Assembly: GCF_026712205.1 (NCBI RefSeq)
Contig: NZ_JAPPUW010000002.1
Coordinates: forward strand, 124,001-188,000
Length of the DNA: 64,000 bases
DNA from: Pelomonas aquatica
Lineage (GTDB): Bacteria > Pseudomonadota > Gammaproteobacteria > Burkholderiales > Burkholderiaceae_C
Reading direction: 5' to 3'
Part shown: positions 49,274-58,542 of the stretch, piece by piece
How positions within the stretch are numbered: the first letter of the stretch is position 1
How the letters are laid out: every line of letters starts with the position of its first letter
Program-made: the position numbers and the translations under genes
Notes under the pieces: generated by a model
Told to the model about the DNA's origin: nothing
The model's input: the letters and a program-made list of their open reading frames with translations, nothing else
Databases searched by the model: none

Positions 49274-51325
49274 ATGGCTTATTTCTCCCATCCCATGTCC
49301 CGTTTTGCCCGCCACCGGCTGGCCGCCGCAGCCACCCTGCTCGGCCTGGCCGCCGCCGCACCCGCCCTCGACCTGGGCGGCCTGTCCAGGGACGTCCAGC
49401 CCTGCGACGACTTCTATGCCTTCGTCAACGGCAACTGGGAGGCCGCCACCGAGCTGCCCGCCAGCCGCGCCCGCATCGGCAGCTTCGAGCAGCTGCGCCA
49501 GAACAACGACGCGCTGCTCGGGAAGGCGCTGAAGGAGCTGGCCGAGACGCCCTCGCTGCAGACGACGCCCGGCCTCAGGCTCATTGCCGCCTATTACGCC
49601 AGCGGCATGGACGAGGCCGCCATCGAGGCCCGCGGCCTGAGCTCGCTGACGCCGCTGCTGAACCGCATCGACGGCCTGCAGCGCCGCGAGGACCTGCCCG
49701 CGCTGCTGGCGCTGCTGAACCGCAGCGGCATTGCGGCCCCGCTCGCCTTCGGCGTGCAGCCCGACCGCAAGGACACGCGGCGCAATGTGCTGGGCCTGAG
49801 CCAGTCGGGCCTGGGCCTGCCGGACCGCGACGACTATTTCCGCGACGACGAGCGCACCCGCACCGTGAAGGCGGCCTACCGCAGCTTCGCCGCAACCCTG
49901 CTCGCCGCCGCGAAACGGCCTGCCAGCGAGGCCGAGCTGGACGTGCTGGACGCCTTCGAAACCCGGCTCGCCGAGGCCACGCGCGAGCGCGCCAGGCTGC
50001 GCGACCCCAATGCCGGCTACAACCCGATGAGCCCCGCCGAGCTTGTCGCCGCGGCGCCCGGCTTCGACTGGGGCGCCTATCTCGCCGTGCTGACCGCGGG
50101 CGCCAAGGCGCCGCAGCGCGTCATCGTCGGCCAGCCCGAGTTCGCCGCGCGCGTCGCTCAGCTCGCCGCCGACACGCCGCTGCCGGTCTGGCGCCAATAC
50201 CTGGCGCTGCGCGTGCTCGATGCCGCGTCGCCGCGCCTGCCCAAGGCCTTCTCGACGGCAGATTTCGACTACCGCGGCAAGACCATCACCGGCCTGCAGG
50301 CACCGGCGCCGCGCGGCGAGGACGTCATCCTGCAGATCGGCGGCCGCACCGGCGGCGAACCGGTGGCGCCGGGCCTGGGCGAGCTCTTCGTCGCCCGCGC
50401 GTTCTCGCCCGAGGCCCAGAAGCGCTCGCTGCAACTGCTGGACGACGTGCGCGCCAGCATGAAGGCGCGCATCGAGAAGCTGGACTGGATGACGCCCGCC
50501 ACCAAGGCCAAGGCGCTGGACAAGCTGGCGCAGATGCAGCCGCTGATCGGCGCCCCCGACAAATGGCCGCAGTTCGACGGCCTGCAGCTGAGCAGCAACG
50601 ACTACGCCGGCAACTGGCTCAGGGCCGCGCTGTGGCACAGCGGGCAGCAGATGAAGGACCTGGACGCGCCGGTGGACCGCGGCCGCTGGCGCACCAGCCC
50701 GCACATCGTCAACGCCTTCGCCGGCGGGCTGAACCAGATCACCTTCCCGGCCGGCATCCTGCAGCCGCCCTTCTTCTCCGCATCGGCCGACGATGCGGTC
50801 AACTACGGCGGCATCGGCATGGTCATCGGCCACGAGATCACCCACCACTTCGACGACAGCGGCCGCAACTTCGACGCCGGCGGCGCGCTGACCGACTGGT
50901 GGACGCCGGCCGACGCCGCCGGCTACAAGGCCCGCGCCGACAAGGTGGCCGAACGCTACGGCGCAATCTCGCCGCTGACGGGCTACACCATCAACGGGCG
51001 CCTCACGCTGGGCGAGAACATCTCAGACATGTCGGGCCTGCCCCTGGTCTTCGAAGGCCTGCAGCGGGCCTTGAAGCGCAATGGCGGCGCCGAGAAGAAG
51101 ATCGACGGCTACACGCCGGCACAGCGCTTCTTCCTCAGCAATGCGCTGGTCTGGCGCAACAAGGTGCGCCCCGAGTTCCTCATCAACCAGCTGCGCACCG
51201 ACCCGCACTCGCCGGCCCGCTACCGCGTGCTGACGCCGATGAGCAACTCGCCCTATTTCGCGCAGGCCTTCGGCTGCAGGCCGGGCAGCGCGATGGTGGC
51301 GAGCGACCCCGTCACGGTCTGGTGA
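49274..51325 (+). CDS. M13 family zinc metallopeptidase (neprilysin-like)
   Basis: 683 residues. A signal peptide ends near residue 30 (AAAAPALDLGG). The catalytic zinc motif is VIGHEITHHFDD (HExxH), the third ligand lies in LGENISDMSGL (ExxxD), and the substrate-binding segment is VNAFAGGLNQITFPAGILQPPFF. The C-terminal AFGCRPGSAMV...VW matches the family end. It likely cleaves small peptides in the periplasm or outside the cell. ATG at 49274 or 49295 could start it; neither has a clear ribosome-binding site. Confidence 0.95.
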   Translation: MAYFSHPMSRFARHRLAAAATLLGLAAAAPALDLGGLSRDVQPCDDFYAFVNGNWEAATELPASRARIGSFEQLRQNNDALLGKALKELAETPSLQTTPGLRLIAAYYASGMDEAAIEARGLSSLTPLLNRIDGLQRREDLPALLALLNRSGIAAPLAFGVQPDRKDTRRNVLGLSQSGLGLPDRDDYFRDDERTRTVKAAYRSFAATLLAAAKRPASEAELDVLDAFETRLAEATRERARLRDPNAGYNPMSPAELVAAAPGFDWGAYLAVLTAGAKAPQRVIVGQPEFAARVAQLAADTPLPVWRQYLALRVLDAASPRLPKAFSTADFDYRGKTITGLQAPAPRGEDVILQIGGRTGGEPVAPGLGELFVARAFSPEAQKRSLQLLDDVRASMKARIEKLDWMTPATKAKALDKLAQMQPLIGAPDKWPQFDGLQLSSNDYAGNWLRAALWHSGQQMKDLDAPVDRGRWRTSPHIVNAFAGGLNQITFPAGILQPPFFSASADDAVNYGGIGMVIGHEITHHFDDSGRNFDAGGALTDWWTPADAAGYKARADKVAERYGAISPLTGYTINGRLTLGENISDMSGLPLVFEGLQRALKRNGGAEKKIDGYTPAQRFFLSNALVWRNKVRPEFLINQLRTDPHSPARYRVLTPMSNSPYFAQAFGCRPGSAMVASDPVTVW

Positions 51326-51343
51326 TCTGCACCTGACGAAAGC

Positions 51344-51366
51344 AACGGGGCCGCGGGCCCCGTTTT
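51344..51366 (+). terminator. Rho-independent terminator after the M13 peptidase
   Basis: AACGGGGCC (51344-51352) and GGCCCCGTT (51356-51364) form a 9-bp stem with a GCG loop, followed by TTTTGC. It begins 19 bp after the stop codon. Flanking AAAGC and GCTTT extend the symmetry, so it may work in both directions. Confidence 0.8.
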
Positions 51367-51616
51367 GCTTTCCGGCCTGTACGCTCAACGGTGAAGGAAG
51401 TCATGCGCGTCGCGTCGCCCCATGACGAGCGGCACGGAACAGCCCCGCCGTCACGAAACCGACTTCATGCAATTCAGCTGCGGTTTTCCGCGGACCGTCG
51501 CATGGCACAGGCATCTCATCGCCTCCAGCTTGGGCACGCTCAGTTACACGCCTAGCCTGAGAACAGGTCGACGCGCTGCGTCCCCTGACCCCACCGACAC
51601 CCAACAGGAGCTTGTC

Positions 51617-52120
51617 ATGTCCACCCGCTACTCGATCGCCCAACGCACGCCCGCTCTCAACACCCTGTTCGCCGGCCTCGCCTGCGCGATCGCCCTGGCC
51701 CTGAGCGCCGGCCCGGCGCTGGCCCAGTCGACCGAGATGGAGCGCGTCGAAGTGCGCGGCCATGTCGTGGAAGCACCGGTCCGCTACGACGTTCACGCCA
51801 GTTGCACCGACATCGAAGACCAGCTGCTCCGCCCGCTGGCGCAGACCTGGTTCCGCGGCGACGGCTACGGCGAGGTGAAGGTGCGGCTCGTCATGGAAAA
51901 CGGCGAAGTCAGCGCCGTCCAGGCCCATGGCATTTCGATGGAGACGGCGCGCGACGTGCGCCACGCGGTCCGCCGGCTGCGTTGCGGCCCGCAGGCCGTG
52001 GCCGGCGCCCAGGTCTACCGCTTCAGCGTCGACTTCGTGGACCCGAAGGCGCCCGACGGCGACGCGCAGACGGCCGACACCCGGCGCGTCGGCATCCGCG
52101 TTTCCCAGGTCAGCCGCTGA
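51617..52120 (+). CDS. Small secreted protein of unknown function
   Basis: 167 residues. AGGAG lies 6 bases before the ATG at 51617, which sets the start. A signal peptide ends at ALAQST (about residue 36). The mature part has two cysteines (HASCTDIE and LRCGPQ) that could pair, and an alternating beta pattern (EVKVRLVMENGEVSAVQAHG) loosely reminiscent of TonB C-terminal-like folds. I do not recognise the family. The 250 bp before it carry no gene; TTGGGC and TAGCCT near 51.53-51.56 kb, 17 bp apart, are a weak possible promoter. Its end overlaps the convergent HIT gene by 11 bp. Confidence 0.75.
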   Translation: MSTRYSIAQRTPALNTLFAGLACAIALALSAGPALAQSTEMERVEVRGHVVEAPVRYDVHASCTDIEDQLLRPLAQTWFRGDGYGEVKVRLVMENGEVSAVQAHGISMETARDVRHAVRRLRCGPQAVAGAQVYRFSVDFVDPKAPDGDAQTADTRRVGIRVSQVSR

Positions 52121-52544
52121 AGACCCGGGCGACGGCCGCATCCACGGCCTGCAGCGGCTGTGCCAGCCGCGCCGCCGCGCCGGCCGGCACCTCATCGCGC
52201 AGCGGCGCCGCCCAGACGGGGGCAGGGAAATGGCTGTCCCAGTCGAAGCGGGCGATGACGTGCCAGTGCAGATGCGGCACGACATTGCCCAGCGTCGCGA
52301 GGTTGACCTTGGTCGGCGCGAGCAGCGACCTCAGCACCTGCTCGATCCGGGCGACGGCCTCCATGCAGGCCTGCCTGTCCTCGGCCGGCAGATCGCTGAA
52401 CTCGGCGGCATGCGCCGTCCAGATGAGCCGGTAGAAAGCCGGGAAGCGGCGTGCCTCGTCGCCATCGATGACGCGCACGACGCGGAACTTCGGCGTGCGG
52501 ACGACGACGAGACCGCCGTCCGCATCGCACAGAACACAGCTCAC
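52110..52544 (-). CDS. HIT family hydrolase
   Basis: 144 residues. The histidine triad [11 protein letters not shown] holds the nucleophile. [10 protein letters not shown] at the N-terminus and KVNLATLGN are typical of proteobacterial HIT proteins. Such enzymes hydrolyse nucleotide phosphoramidates or dinucleotides. GTG at 52544 overlaps the stop of the upstream oxidoreductase by 4 bp (GTGA), so the two are coupled. Confidence 0.9.
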   Translation of the reverse strand: MSCVLCDADGGLVVVRTPKFRVVRVIDGDEARRFPAFYRLIWTAHAAEFSDLPAEDRQACMEAVARIEQVLRSLLAPTKVNLATLGNVVPHLHWHVIARFDWDSHFPAPVWAAPLRDEVPAGAAARLAQPLQAVDAAVARVFSG

Positions 52545-55500
52545 ACCAGCACCCGCTCGATGCCGCCGTGATTGGCCTTGGCCACATAGTCCGGCATCCA
52601 GTTGGCGCCGAGGATATGGCGGGCCATCTCGACGACGATGTAGTCGGCCTCCAGCAGGCCGTTCTGCAGGTCGTCGCCGTAGCGGCTCAGGCCCTGCAGG
52701 CAGCTCGGGCAGGAGGTCAGGATCTTCAGGTTGTCCTGCGCGCCGACCTTGCCGCTTTCGCGCAGCTGGGCCTCGGTCTTGCGCAGCTCCTCTTCCTTGC
52801 GGAAGCGGATCTGCGTCGACACATCGGGCCGCGTCACGCCCAGCGTGCCGCTCTCGCCGCAGCAGCGCTCGTTCTTGACGACGTTCTCGCCGACCAGGGC
52901 CTTGACCGTCTTCATCGGCTCCTGCTGCTTCATCGGCGAATGGCAGGGGTCGTGATAAAGATAGCTCTGCTTGGAGCCCAGCGTGATGCCCTTCTCCAGC
53001 AGGTATTCGTGGATGTCGACGATGCGGCAGCCGGGGAAGATGTCCTCGAACTTGTAGCCCTGCAGCTGGTCGTAGCAGGTGCCGCAGGACACCACGACGG
53101 TCTTGATGTCGAGATAGTTCAGCGTGTTGGCGACGCGGTGGAAGAGCACCCGGTTGTCGGTGATCATCTTCTCGGCCTTGTCGAACTGGCCCGAGCCGCG
53201 CTGCGGATAGCCGCAGCAGAGGTAGCCCGGCGGCAGCACCGTCTGCACGCCGGCATGCCAGAGCATGGCCTGGGTGGCCAGGCCCACTTGGCTGAACAAA
53301 CGCTCCGAGCCGCAGCCGGGGAAATAGAACACCGCCTCGGTCTCGCTCGCCGTGGCCGGCGGGCGGATGATGGGCACGTAGTTCTTGTCCTCGATGTCCA
53401 GCAGCGCCCGCGCCGTCTTCTTCGGCAGGCCGCCCGGCAGCTTCTTGTTGATGAAGTGGATGACCTGTTCCTTGACCGGTGCCGGGCCGACGGTGGCCGG
53501 CGGCGCGCTGGTCTGGCGGCGGCCGATGCGCTTGAGCAGGTCCACCGTCAGGCGCTGGGCCTTGAAGCCCACGCCCACCATGGCCGTGCGGGCCAGCTTG
53601 ATGGTCTCGGGGTTGGTCGCGTTCAGCATGAACATGGCGGCCGCATTGCCCGGGCGCCAGCTCTTCTGGCCCATCTTGCGCAGCAGGTTGCGCATATTCA
53701 TCGTCACGTCGCCGAAGTCAATCTTGACCGGGCAGGGCGACGCGCATTTGTGGCAAACCGTGCAGTGGTCGGCCACGTCCTCGAACTCCTGCCAGTGCTT
53801 GATGGACACGCCGCGGCGCGTCTGCTCCTCGTACAGGAAGGCCTCGACCAGCAGCGAGGTCGCCAGGATCTTGTTGCGCGGGCTGTAGAGCAGGTTGGCG
53901 CGCGGCACATGCGTGGCGCAGACCGGCTTGCACTTGCCGCAGCGCAGGCAGTCCTTGATCGAGTCGCTGATCGCGCCGATGTCGCTCTGCTGCATGATCA
54001 GCGACTCGTGGCCCATCAGGCCGAAGGACGGCGTGTAGGCATTGCGCAGGTCCGCCGCCAGCCCGCCGTGGCGGATCAGCTTGCCCTTGTTGAAGCGGCC
54101 TTCCGGGTCGACCCTGGCCTTGTAGGCCTCAAAGTTGGCGATCTCGTCGTCGGTCAGGAATTCCAGCTTGGTGATGCCGATGCCGTGCTCGCCGGAGATC
54201 ACGCCGTCCAGCGAGCGGGCCAGCGTCATGATGCGAGCCACGGCCTCATGGGCCGTCTGCAGCATCTGGTAGTTGTCGCTGTTGACGGGGATGTTGGTGT
54301 GCACATTGCCGTCGCCGGCATGCATGTGCAGGGCCACCCACACGCGCCCGCGCAGCACGTCCTTGTGGATGCGCCGGCACTCGGCGATCAGCGGCTCGAA
54401 GGCGGCGCCGTTGAAGATGGCTTGCAGGGGCTTCAAGATCTGCGTCTTCCACGACGCGCGCAGCTCGTGCGTCTGCAGCCCTTCGAAGAAGCCAGCATCC
54501 AGGCCGTTCAGCCATTGCTGCCACAGCTCGCCCACCTCGCGCAGCAGGGCCAGGGCCTGCTGAACCCGGTCTTCCAGCAGCTCGGCGGTCGGAATCTCGC
54601 CCGCGTCGTCGCTCTTGCCCAGCGGCAGCTTGCCCGCCGTGAACAGCGCCTGCAGCGCCGTCACCAGCTCCAGCTTGTTGCGCAGGCTCAGCTCGATGTT
54701 GATGCGCTCGATGCCCAGCGTGTACTCGCCCATGCGCGGCAGCGGGATCACGACGTCCTCGTTCACCTTGAACGCGTTCGTGTGGCGGCTGATGGCGGCG
54801 GTGCGCTTGCGGTCCAGCCAGAACTTCTTGCGCGCATCGGCGCTGACGGCGATGAAGCCCTCGCCCGAACGGCCGTTGGCCAGGCGCACGACCTCGCTGG
54901 TGGCACGCGCCACCGCATCCGCGTCGTCGCCGACGATGTCGCCCACCAGCACCATCTTGGGCAGGCCGCCGCGCTTGCTCTTGGTCGCGTAGCCCACGGC
55001 CTTCAGGTAGCGGTCGTCCAGGTGCTCCAGGCCGGCCAGCAGCACGCCCTGGTCGGCGACCCCGAACATGTAGTCCTTGATGTCGACGATGCTGGGCACG
55101 CAGTCCCTGGGGTTGCCGAAGAACTCCAGGCAGACCGTGCGCACGGCGCTCGGCATGCGGTGCACGATCCAGCGCGCGCTGGTGATGAGGCCGTCGCAGC
55201 CTTCCTTCTGGATGCCCGGCAGGCCGGCCAGGAACTTGTCCGTCACGTCCTTGCCCAGGCCCTCCTTGCGGAAGACCCGGCCGGGGATGTCCAGGCGCTC
55301 GCTGCGCTCCAGCGTCTTGCCCGACGCATCGAAATAGCGCAGCTCGAAGCTCGCGACCTCGACGTCGTGGATCTTGCCGAGGTTGTGGTTCAGGCGCACG
55401 ACCTCCAGCCACTTGGCCTCGGGCGTCACCATGCGCCAGCTGGCGAGGTTGTCCAAGGCCGTGCCCCACAGCACGGCCTTCTTGCCGCCGGCGTTCATCG

Positions 55501-56404
55501 CGACATTGCCGCCGATGCAGCTGGCCTCGGCCGAGGTCGGGTCCACGGCGAAGACGAAGCCATGCTGCTCGGCCAGGTCGGCCACGCGCTGCGTGACGAC
55601 GCCGGCCTCGCTGAAGATGGTCGGCACTTCGCGGTCCAGGCCCGGCAGCTTCAGCATCTCGACGCCGCGCAGGGCCTCGAGCTTCTCGGTGTTGATGACG
55701 GCGCTGTTCCACACCAGCGGCACCGCGCCGCCCGTGTAGCCGGTGCCGCCGCCGCGCGGGATCACCGTCAACCCCAGCTCGAAGCAGGCCGCCACCAGGC
55801 CGGCCATCTCGGCCTCGGTGTCGGGCGTCAGCACGACGAAGGGGTATTCCACGCGCCAGTCGGTCGCGTCGGTCACATGCGACACGCGCGACAGGCCGTC
55901 GAACTTGATGTTGTCCTTGGCGGTGTGGCGGGCCAGCGTCTTGGCGGCGCGCCGGCGCAGCGTCGTGACGCTGTCGAAGAACTTGGCGAACTCGGTCACC
56001 GCGCCGCGCGCGGCGTCCAGCAGCTCGCCCACGGCGGCGTCGCGCTGCGGGTCGCTGGCCGGATCACGGCGCTTCTGCACCTCGGCCAGGCGGTGATGCA
56101 GGGCCTCGATCAGCAGGGCCCGGCGCCTGGGGTTGTCCAGCAGGTCGTCCTGCAGATAGGGGTTGCGCTGCACCACCCAGATGTCGCCCAGCACCTCGTA
56201 CAGCATGCGCGCGGAGCGGCCCGTGCGCCGCTCCAGCCGCAGCTGGTCCAGCAGCTGCCAGGCCCGGGAGCCCAGCAGCCGGATGACGATCTCGCGGTCG
56301 GAGAACGAGGTGTAGTTGTAGGGGATCTCACGCAGGCGCGGCGCGCCTGCGGTGGTGTCGGTCGCGTCAGCGGCGGCCGGCATCAGGGGATGCGGTGCGT
56401 TCAT
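52541..56404 (-). CDS. Large FAD-linked oxidase with 4Fe-4S and CCG domains (DUF3683)
   Basis: 1287 residues. From the N-terminus: DUF3683 (about 25-150, [20 protein letters not shown]), a PCMH-type FAD domain ([17 protein letters not shown]), a FAD-linked oxidase C-terminal domain ([13 protein letters not shown]), two 4Fe-4S sites ([11 protein letters not shown] and [11 protein letters not shown]), and two cysteine-rich CCG domains ([15 protein letters not shown]). This combines GlcD-, GlcE/F- and GlpC-like parts in one chain. It probably oxidises D-lactate, glycolate or another 2-hydroxy acid and passes electrons to quinone. Substrate is inferred from family resemblance only. Confidence 0.92.
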   Translation of the reverse strand: MNAPHPLMPAAADATDTTAGAPRLREIPYNYTSFSDREIVIRLLGSRAWQLLDQLRLERRTGRSARMLYEVLGDIWVVQRNPYLQDDLLDNPRRRALLIEALHHRLAEVQKRRDPASDPQRDAAVGELLDAARGAVTEFAKFFDSVTTLRRRAAKTLARHTAKDNIKFDGLSRVSHVTDATDWRVEYPFVVLTPDTEAEMAGLVAACFELGLTVIPRGGGTGYTGGAVPLVWNSAVINTEKLEALRGVEMLKLPGLDREVPTIFSEAGVVTQRVADLAEQHGFVFAVDPTSAEASCIGGNVAMNAGGKKAVLWGTALDNLASWRMVTPEAKWLEVVRLNHNLGKIHDVEVASFELRYFDASGKTLERSERLDIPGRVFRKEGLGKDVTDKFLAGLPGIQKEGCDGLITSARWIVHRMPSAVRTVCLEFFGNPRDCVPSIVDIKDYMFGVADQGVLLAGLEHLDDRYLKAVGYATKSKRGGLPKMVLVGDIVGDDADAVARATSEVVRLANGRSGEGFIAVSADARKKFWLDRKRTAAISRHTNAFKVNEDVVIPLPRMGEYTLGIERINIELSLRNKLELVTALQALFTAGKLPLGKSDDAGEIPTAELLEDRVQQALALLREVGELWQQWLNGLDAGFFEGLQTHELRASWKTQILKPLQAIFNGAAFEPLIAECRRIHKDVLRGRVWVALHMHAGDGNVHTNIPVNSDNYQMLQTAHEAVARIMTLARSLDGVISGEHGIGITKLEFLTDDEIANFEAYKARVDPEGRFNKGKLIRHGGLAADLRNAYTPSFGLMGHESLIMQQSDIGAISDSIKDCLRCGKCKPVCATHVPRANLLYSPRNKILATSLLVEAFLYEEQTRRGVSIKHWQEFEDVADHCTVCHKCASPCPVKIDFGDVTMNMRNLLRKMGQKSWRPGNAAAMFMLNATNPETIKLARTAMVGVGFKAQRLTVDLLKRIGRRQTSAPPATVGPAPVKEQVIHFINKKLPGGLPKKTARALLDIEDKNYVPIIRPPATASETEAVFYFPGCGSERLFSQVGLATQAMLWHAGVQTVLPPGYLCCGYPQRGSGQFDKAEKMITDNRVLFHRVANTLNYLDIKTVVVSCGTCYDQLQGYKFEDIFPGCRIVDIHEYLLEKGITLGSKQSYLYHDPCHSPMKQQEPMKTVKALVGENVVKNERCCGESGTLGVTRPDVSTQIRFRKEEELRKTEAQLRESGKVGAQDNLKILTSCPSCLQGLSRYGDDLQNGLLEADYIVVEMARHILGANWMPDYVAKANHGGIERVLV

Positions 56405-56466
56405 GGGGAAAAGGGGGGAGCGGCCAAGGATCGTATCGCAGGGGTTTTCCCCTCAGAATTGGCGGG

Positions 56467-57213
56467 ATGAAGCCCTGGCCCTATCCCTTGTGGCTCGCCC
56501 ACCGCGGCGCGGGCAGGCTCGCCCCGGAGAACACGCTGGCCGCCTTCCGCGCCGGCGCCGGTTTCGGCTTCCGAGCCTTCGAATGTGACGTCAAGCTCAG
56601 CCGGGACGGCGAAGCCTTCCTGTTGCACGACGACACGCTGGAACGCACGACCAGCGGCCGGGGCTCGCCGGCCGGCCTCGACTGGACGGAACTGGCGCGC
56701 CTGGACGCCGGCGGCTGGCACGGCCCCGCCTATGCCGCCGAGCCGCTGCCGCGCTTTGCGCAGATCGCCGCCTTCTGCCAGGCCAATGCCTGCATGCTGA
56801 ACGTCGAGATCAAGCCCTGCCCCGGCGACGAGGCGCGCACCGGCGCGGCCGTCGCGCGCGAGGCGGCGCGGCTGTGGGCGGGCGCGCTGCCGCCGCTGCT
56901 GAGCAGCTTCAAGCCCGAGGCCCTGGCCGCCGCGCGCGACGCCGAGCCCGCCCTGCCCCGCGCACTGCTGCTGGACCAGCTCTGGGACGGCTGGCCCGAG
57001 GCCGCCGAGGCGCTGGGCGTCGCGGCCGTCATCACGAACTGGCGGCTGATGGACCGCGCGCTGATCGAGCGCCTGCACGGCAGCGGCTGGCGGGCGCTGG
57101 TCTACACGGTCAACGACGCGGCCGTAGCCGGGCGGCTGATTGCCGACGGCATCGACGGCCTCATCACGGACGCCGTCGACCGGTTCGGCCCGCACCGACC
57201 GGACGCCCCCTAA
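56467..57213 (+). CDS. ugpQ: Glycerophosphodiester phosphodiesterase
   Basis: 248 residues from the ATG at 56467 (MKPWPYPLWLAHRGAG). The GDPD catalytic residues are visible: HRG and PENT near the start, ECDVKLSRDG and FLLHDDTLERTT, and the metal-binding NVEIKPC. It splits glycerophosphodiesters to glycerol-3-phosphate and alcohol in the cytoplasm (no signal peptide). It is divergent from the large oxidase gene with a 62-bp gap. CAGAAT ends about 8 bases before the ATG, so a near-leaderless transcript is possible. Confidence 0.92.
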   Translation: MKPWPYPLWLAHRGAGRLAPENTLAAFRAGAGFGFRAFECDVKLSRDGEAFLLHDDTLERTTSGRGSPAGLDWTELARLDAGGWHGPAYAAEPLPRFAQIAAFCQANACMLNVEIKPCPGDEARTGAAVAREAARLWAGALPPLLSSFKPEALAAARDAEPALPRALLLDQLWDGWPEAAEALGVAAVITNWRLMDRALIERLHGSGWRALVYTVNDAAVAGRLIADGIDGLITDAVDRFGPHRPDAP

Positions 57214-57256
57214 CGGACGACTTCCCGGCCGGCGGCGGAACATGTATGCTGCGCTG

Positions 57257-57339
57257 CAACATCGATTCTTCGATGCCGGTTGTCTCCTCCACCCACCGGT
57301 GGATTGACCCCTGCACGGCTCGCCGGCAGGGGTCTTTTT
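57257..57339 (+). ncRNA. Candidate small RNA with anti-Shine-Dalgarno loop
   Basis: The stretch has no coding frame of its own but is structured: hairpin CATCGA (57260-57265) / TCGATG (57270-57275), then a C/U-rich single strand TCTCCTCC (57283-57290), a CCACCGGTGG palindrome (57293-57302) and a strong terminator. TATGCT (57245-57250) is a possible -10 box; the -35 is poor. A CUCCUCC loop is the usual mRNA-binding element in several families of small RNAs. Alternatively it is only the 3' end of the ugpQ message. Length would be about 80 nt. Confidence 0.35.
57306..57339 (+). terminator. Strong rho-independent terminator
   Basis: GACCCCTGC (57306-57314) pairs with GCAGGGGTC (57326-57334); inside it CGGC and GCCG extend the stem across one bulged A. 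TTTTT follows directly (57335-57339). It ends either the ugpQ transcript or the candidate small RNA. Confidence 0.88.
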
Positions 57340-57403
57340 CCTTGCGCGGTCCGCACCTCGCCCGTCCATGGTGCGGCGCCGGCATCCGGCACGTCGACAA
57401 GAC

Positions 57404-57432
57404 TTGTCAACGAAGGGTTAGCCTCGTACGCT
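57404..57432 (+). promoter_or_regulatory. Candidate promoter of the sensory operon
   Basis: TTGTCA (57404-57409) and TACGCT (57427-57432) are 17 bp apart. The -35 box overlaps an inverted repeat GACAAG-A-CTTGTC (57396-57408), a possible operator. The rest of the 57340-57516 gap shows nothing else certain. Confidence 0.4.
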
Positions 57433-57516
57433 CGCTCCCACTCGGGTGCGGCCGGCAACAATAACTTTTTCTCTTGGCGCACCGTCGTTGGGGCGAGTTG
57501 ATCAAGGGGGATTCAG

Positions 57517-58542
57517 GTGCGCGCTCGGATTCCATCCGTTCTGATGCGCAGGCGGGCTTTGATCGGCGCGGGCGTGGCCGGGTGGCTGGCATCCCTGCAC
57601 GGTTGCGATCGCCGCAATGCCGGCCGCGCCGAGGGGCTGTCGAAACTCCGCATCGCGACGCCCCTGGTGCCGCATTCGGGCCTGCTCCATCTCGCGTCGG
57701 CGCGCGGCTTCTTCCGTGACCAAGGGCTGGACGTCGCCCTGCTCCCCCAGATGCATGGCAAGGCTGCGCTGGCCGAACTGCTGCAGGGGCGGGCCGACCT
57801 GGCCGTCGCGGCGGACGTGCCCGTCGTCGTCGAGGTGCTCAAGGGCGCGCCGCTGGGCATCATCGCCTCGGTGGCCAGCGCGTCGAACGAGCTCGCCGTG
57901 CTTGGGCGCGTCGACCGCGGCATCCACGGCCCCGGCGATCTGCGCGGGCGCAGGGTAGGCGCCACCCTCGGGACGAGTGGCGAATACTTCCTCTGGGCCT
58001 TCCTGGTGCGTCATCGCATCGCGCCCCAGTCGCTGCAGCTGGTCGACCTGCCGCCTGCGCAGCTCATCGATTCGCTGCGCAGCGGCCTCGTGGACGGCGT
58101 CGCGGCCTGGCAGCCCGTGCGGCACGAGGCCGAGCTGGCCTTTGGCGACGCCATCGTCTCCCTCCATGCGCCGGACGCCTATGCGCAAAGGTTCGTCGTC
58201 GTGGGCCTTCGCGAGTATCTGCAGGCGCAGCCGCAGGATCTGCGCCGTCTGCTGCGCGCATTGACCGAGGCCGAAACCTTCGCGCACGCCGACCCGCGGC
58301 AGGCCAGGGCGACGCTGGCGGGCCTGCTCAGGCTCAGCCCCGGCACCCTCGACCCGTCCTGGCGGGACATGACTTTCGCGGTCGAGCAGCAGCAGGCCCA
58401 GTTGGTCACGCTCGAAGACGTGGCGACCTGGGCCATGGCGCGCGGCTATGCCCCGGCCCAGCCCATGCCCAACTTCCTGGCGCATCTGTCCCTGGACGCC
58501 CTGCTGGCGCTGGACCCGGCGCGGGTGACGGTGGTGCGATGA
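57517..58542 (+). CDS. ABC-type solute-binding protein (NMT1/SsuA-like) of a sensory operon
   Basis: 341 residues, GTG start with AGGGGG 6 bases upstream. An arginine-rich N-terminus (RRRALIGAGVAGWLASLHGC) ends in a possible lipobox with Cys30. The NMT1/SsuA-like fold follows: LRIATPLVPHSGLLHLASARGFF, GRADLAVAADVPVVV and VGATLGTSGEYFLW. These proteins bind small organic molecules in the periplasm. No permease or ATPase gene is present; instead a histidine kinase gene overlaps its stop by 4 bp. A role as ligand sensor for that kinase is inferred. Confidence 0.8.
   Translation: MRARIPSVLMRRRALIGAGVAGWLASLHGCDRRNAGRAEGLSKLRIATPLVPHSGLLHLASARGFFRDQGLDVALLPQMHGKAALAELLQGRADLAVAADVPVVVEVLKGAPLGIIASVASASNELAVLGRVDRGIHGPGDLRGRRVGATLGTSGEYFLWAFLVRHRIAPQSLQLVDLPPAQLIDSLRSGLVDGVAAWQPVRHEAELAFGDAIVSLHAPDAYAQRFVVVGLREYLQAQPQDLRRLLRALTEAETFAHADPRQARATLAGLLRLSPGTLDPSWRDMTFAVEQQQAQLVTLEDVATWAMARGYAPAQPMPNFLAHLSLDALLALDPARVTVVR

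Noticed and set aside
49219-51336. A second long plus-strand frame overlapping the M13 peptidase
   Set aside because: The translation is Arg/Pro/Ala-rich noise; the other frame carries HExxH and all family motifs.
52568-56470. An open frame of about 1300 codons on the plus strand opposite the large oxidase gene
   Set aside because: It mirrors the GC-rich codon pattern of the real gene, its translation is low-complexity (Ala, Gly, Arg, His, Val rich) and it has no recognisable motif.
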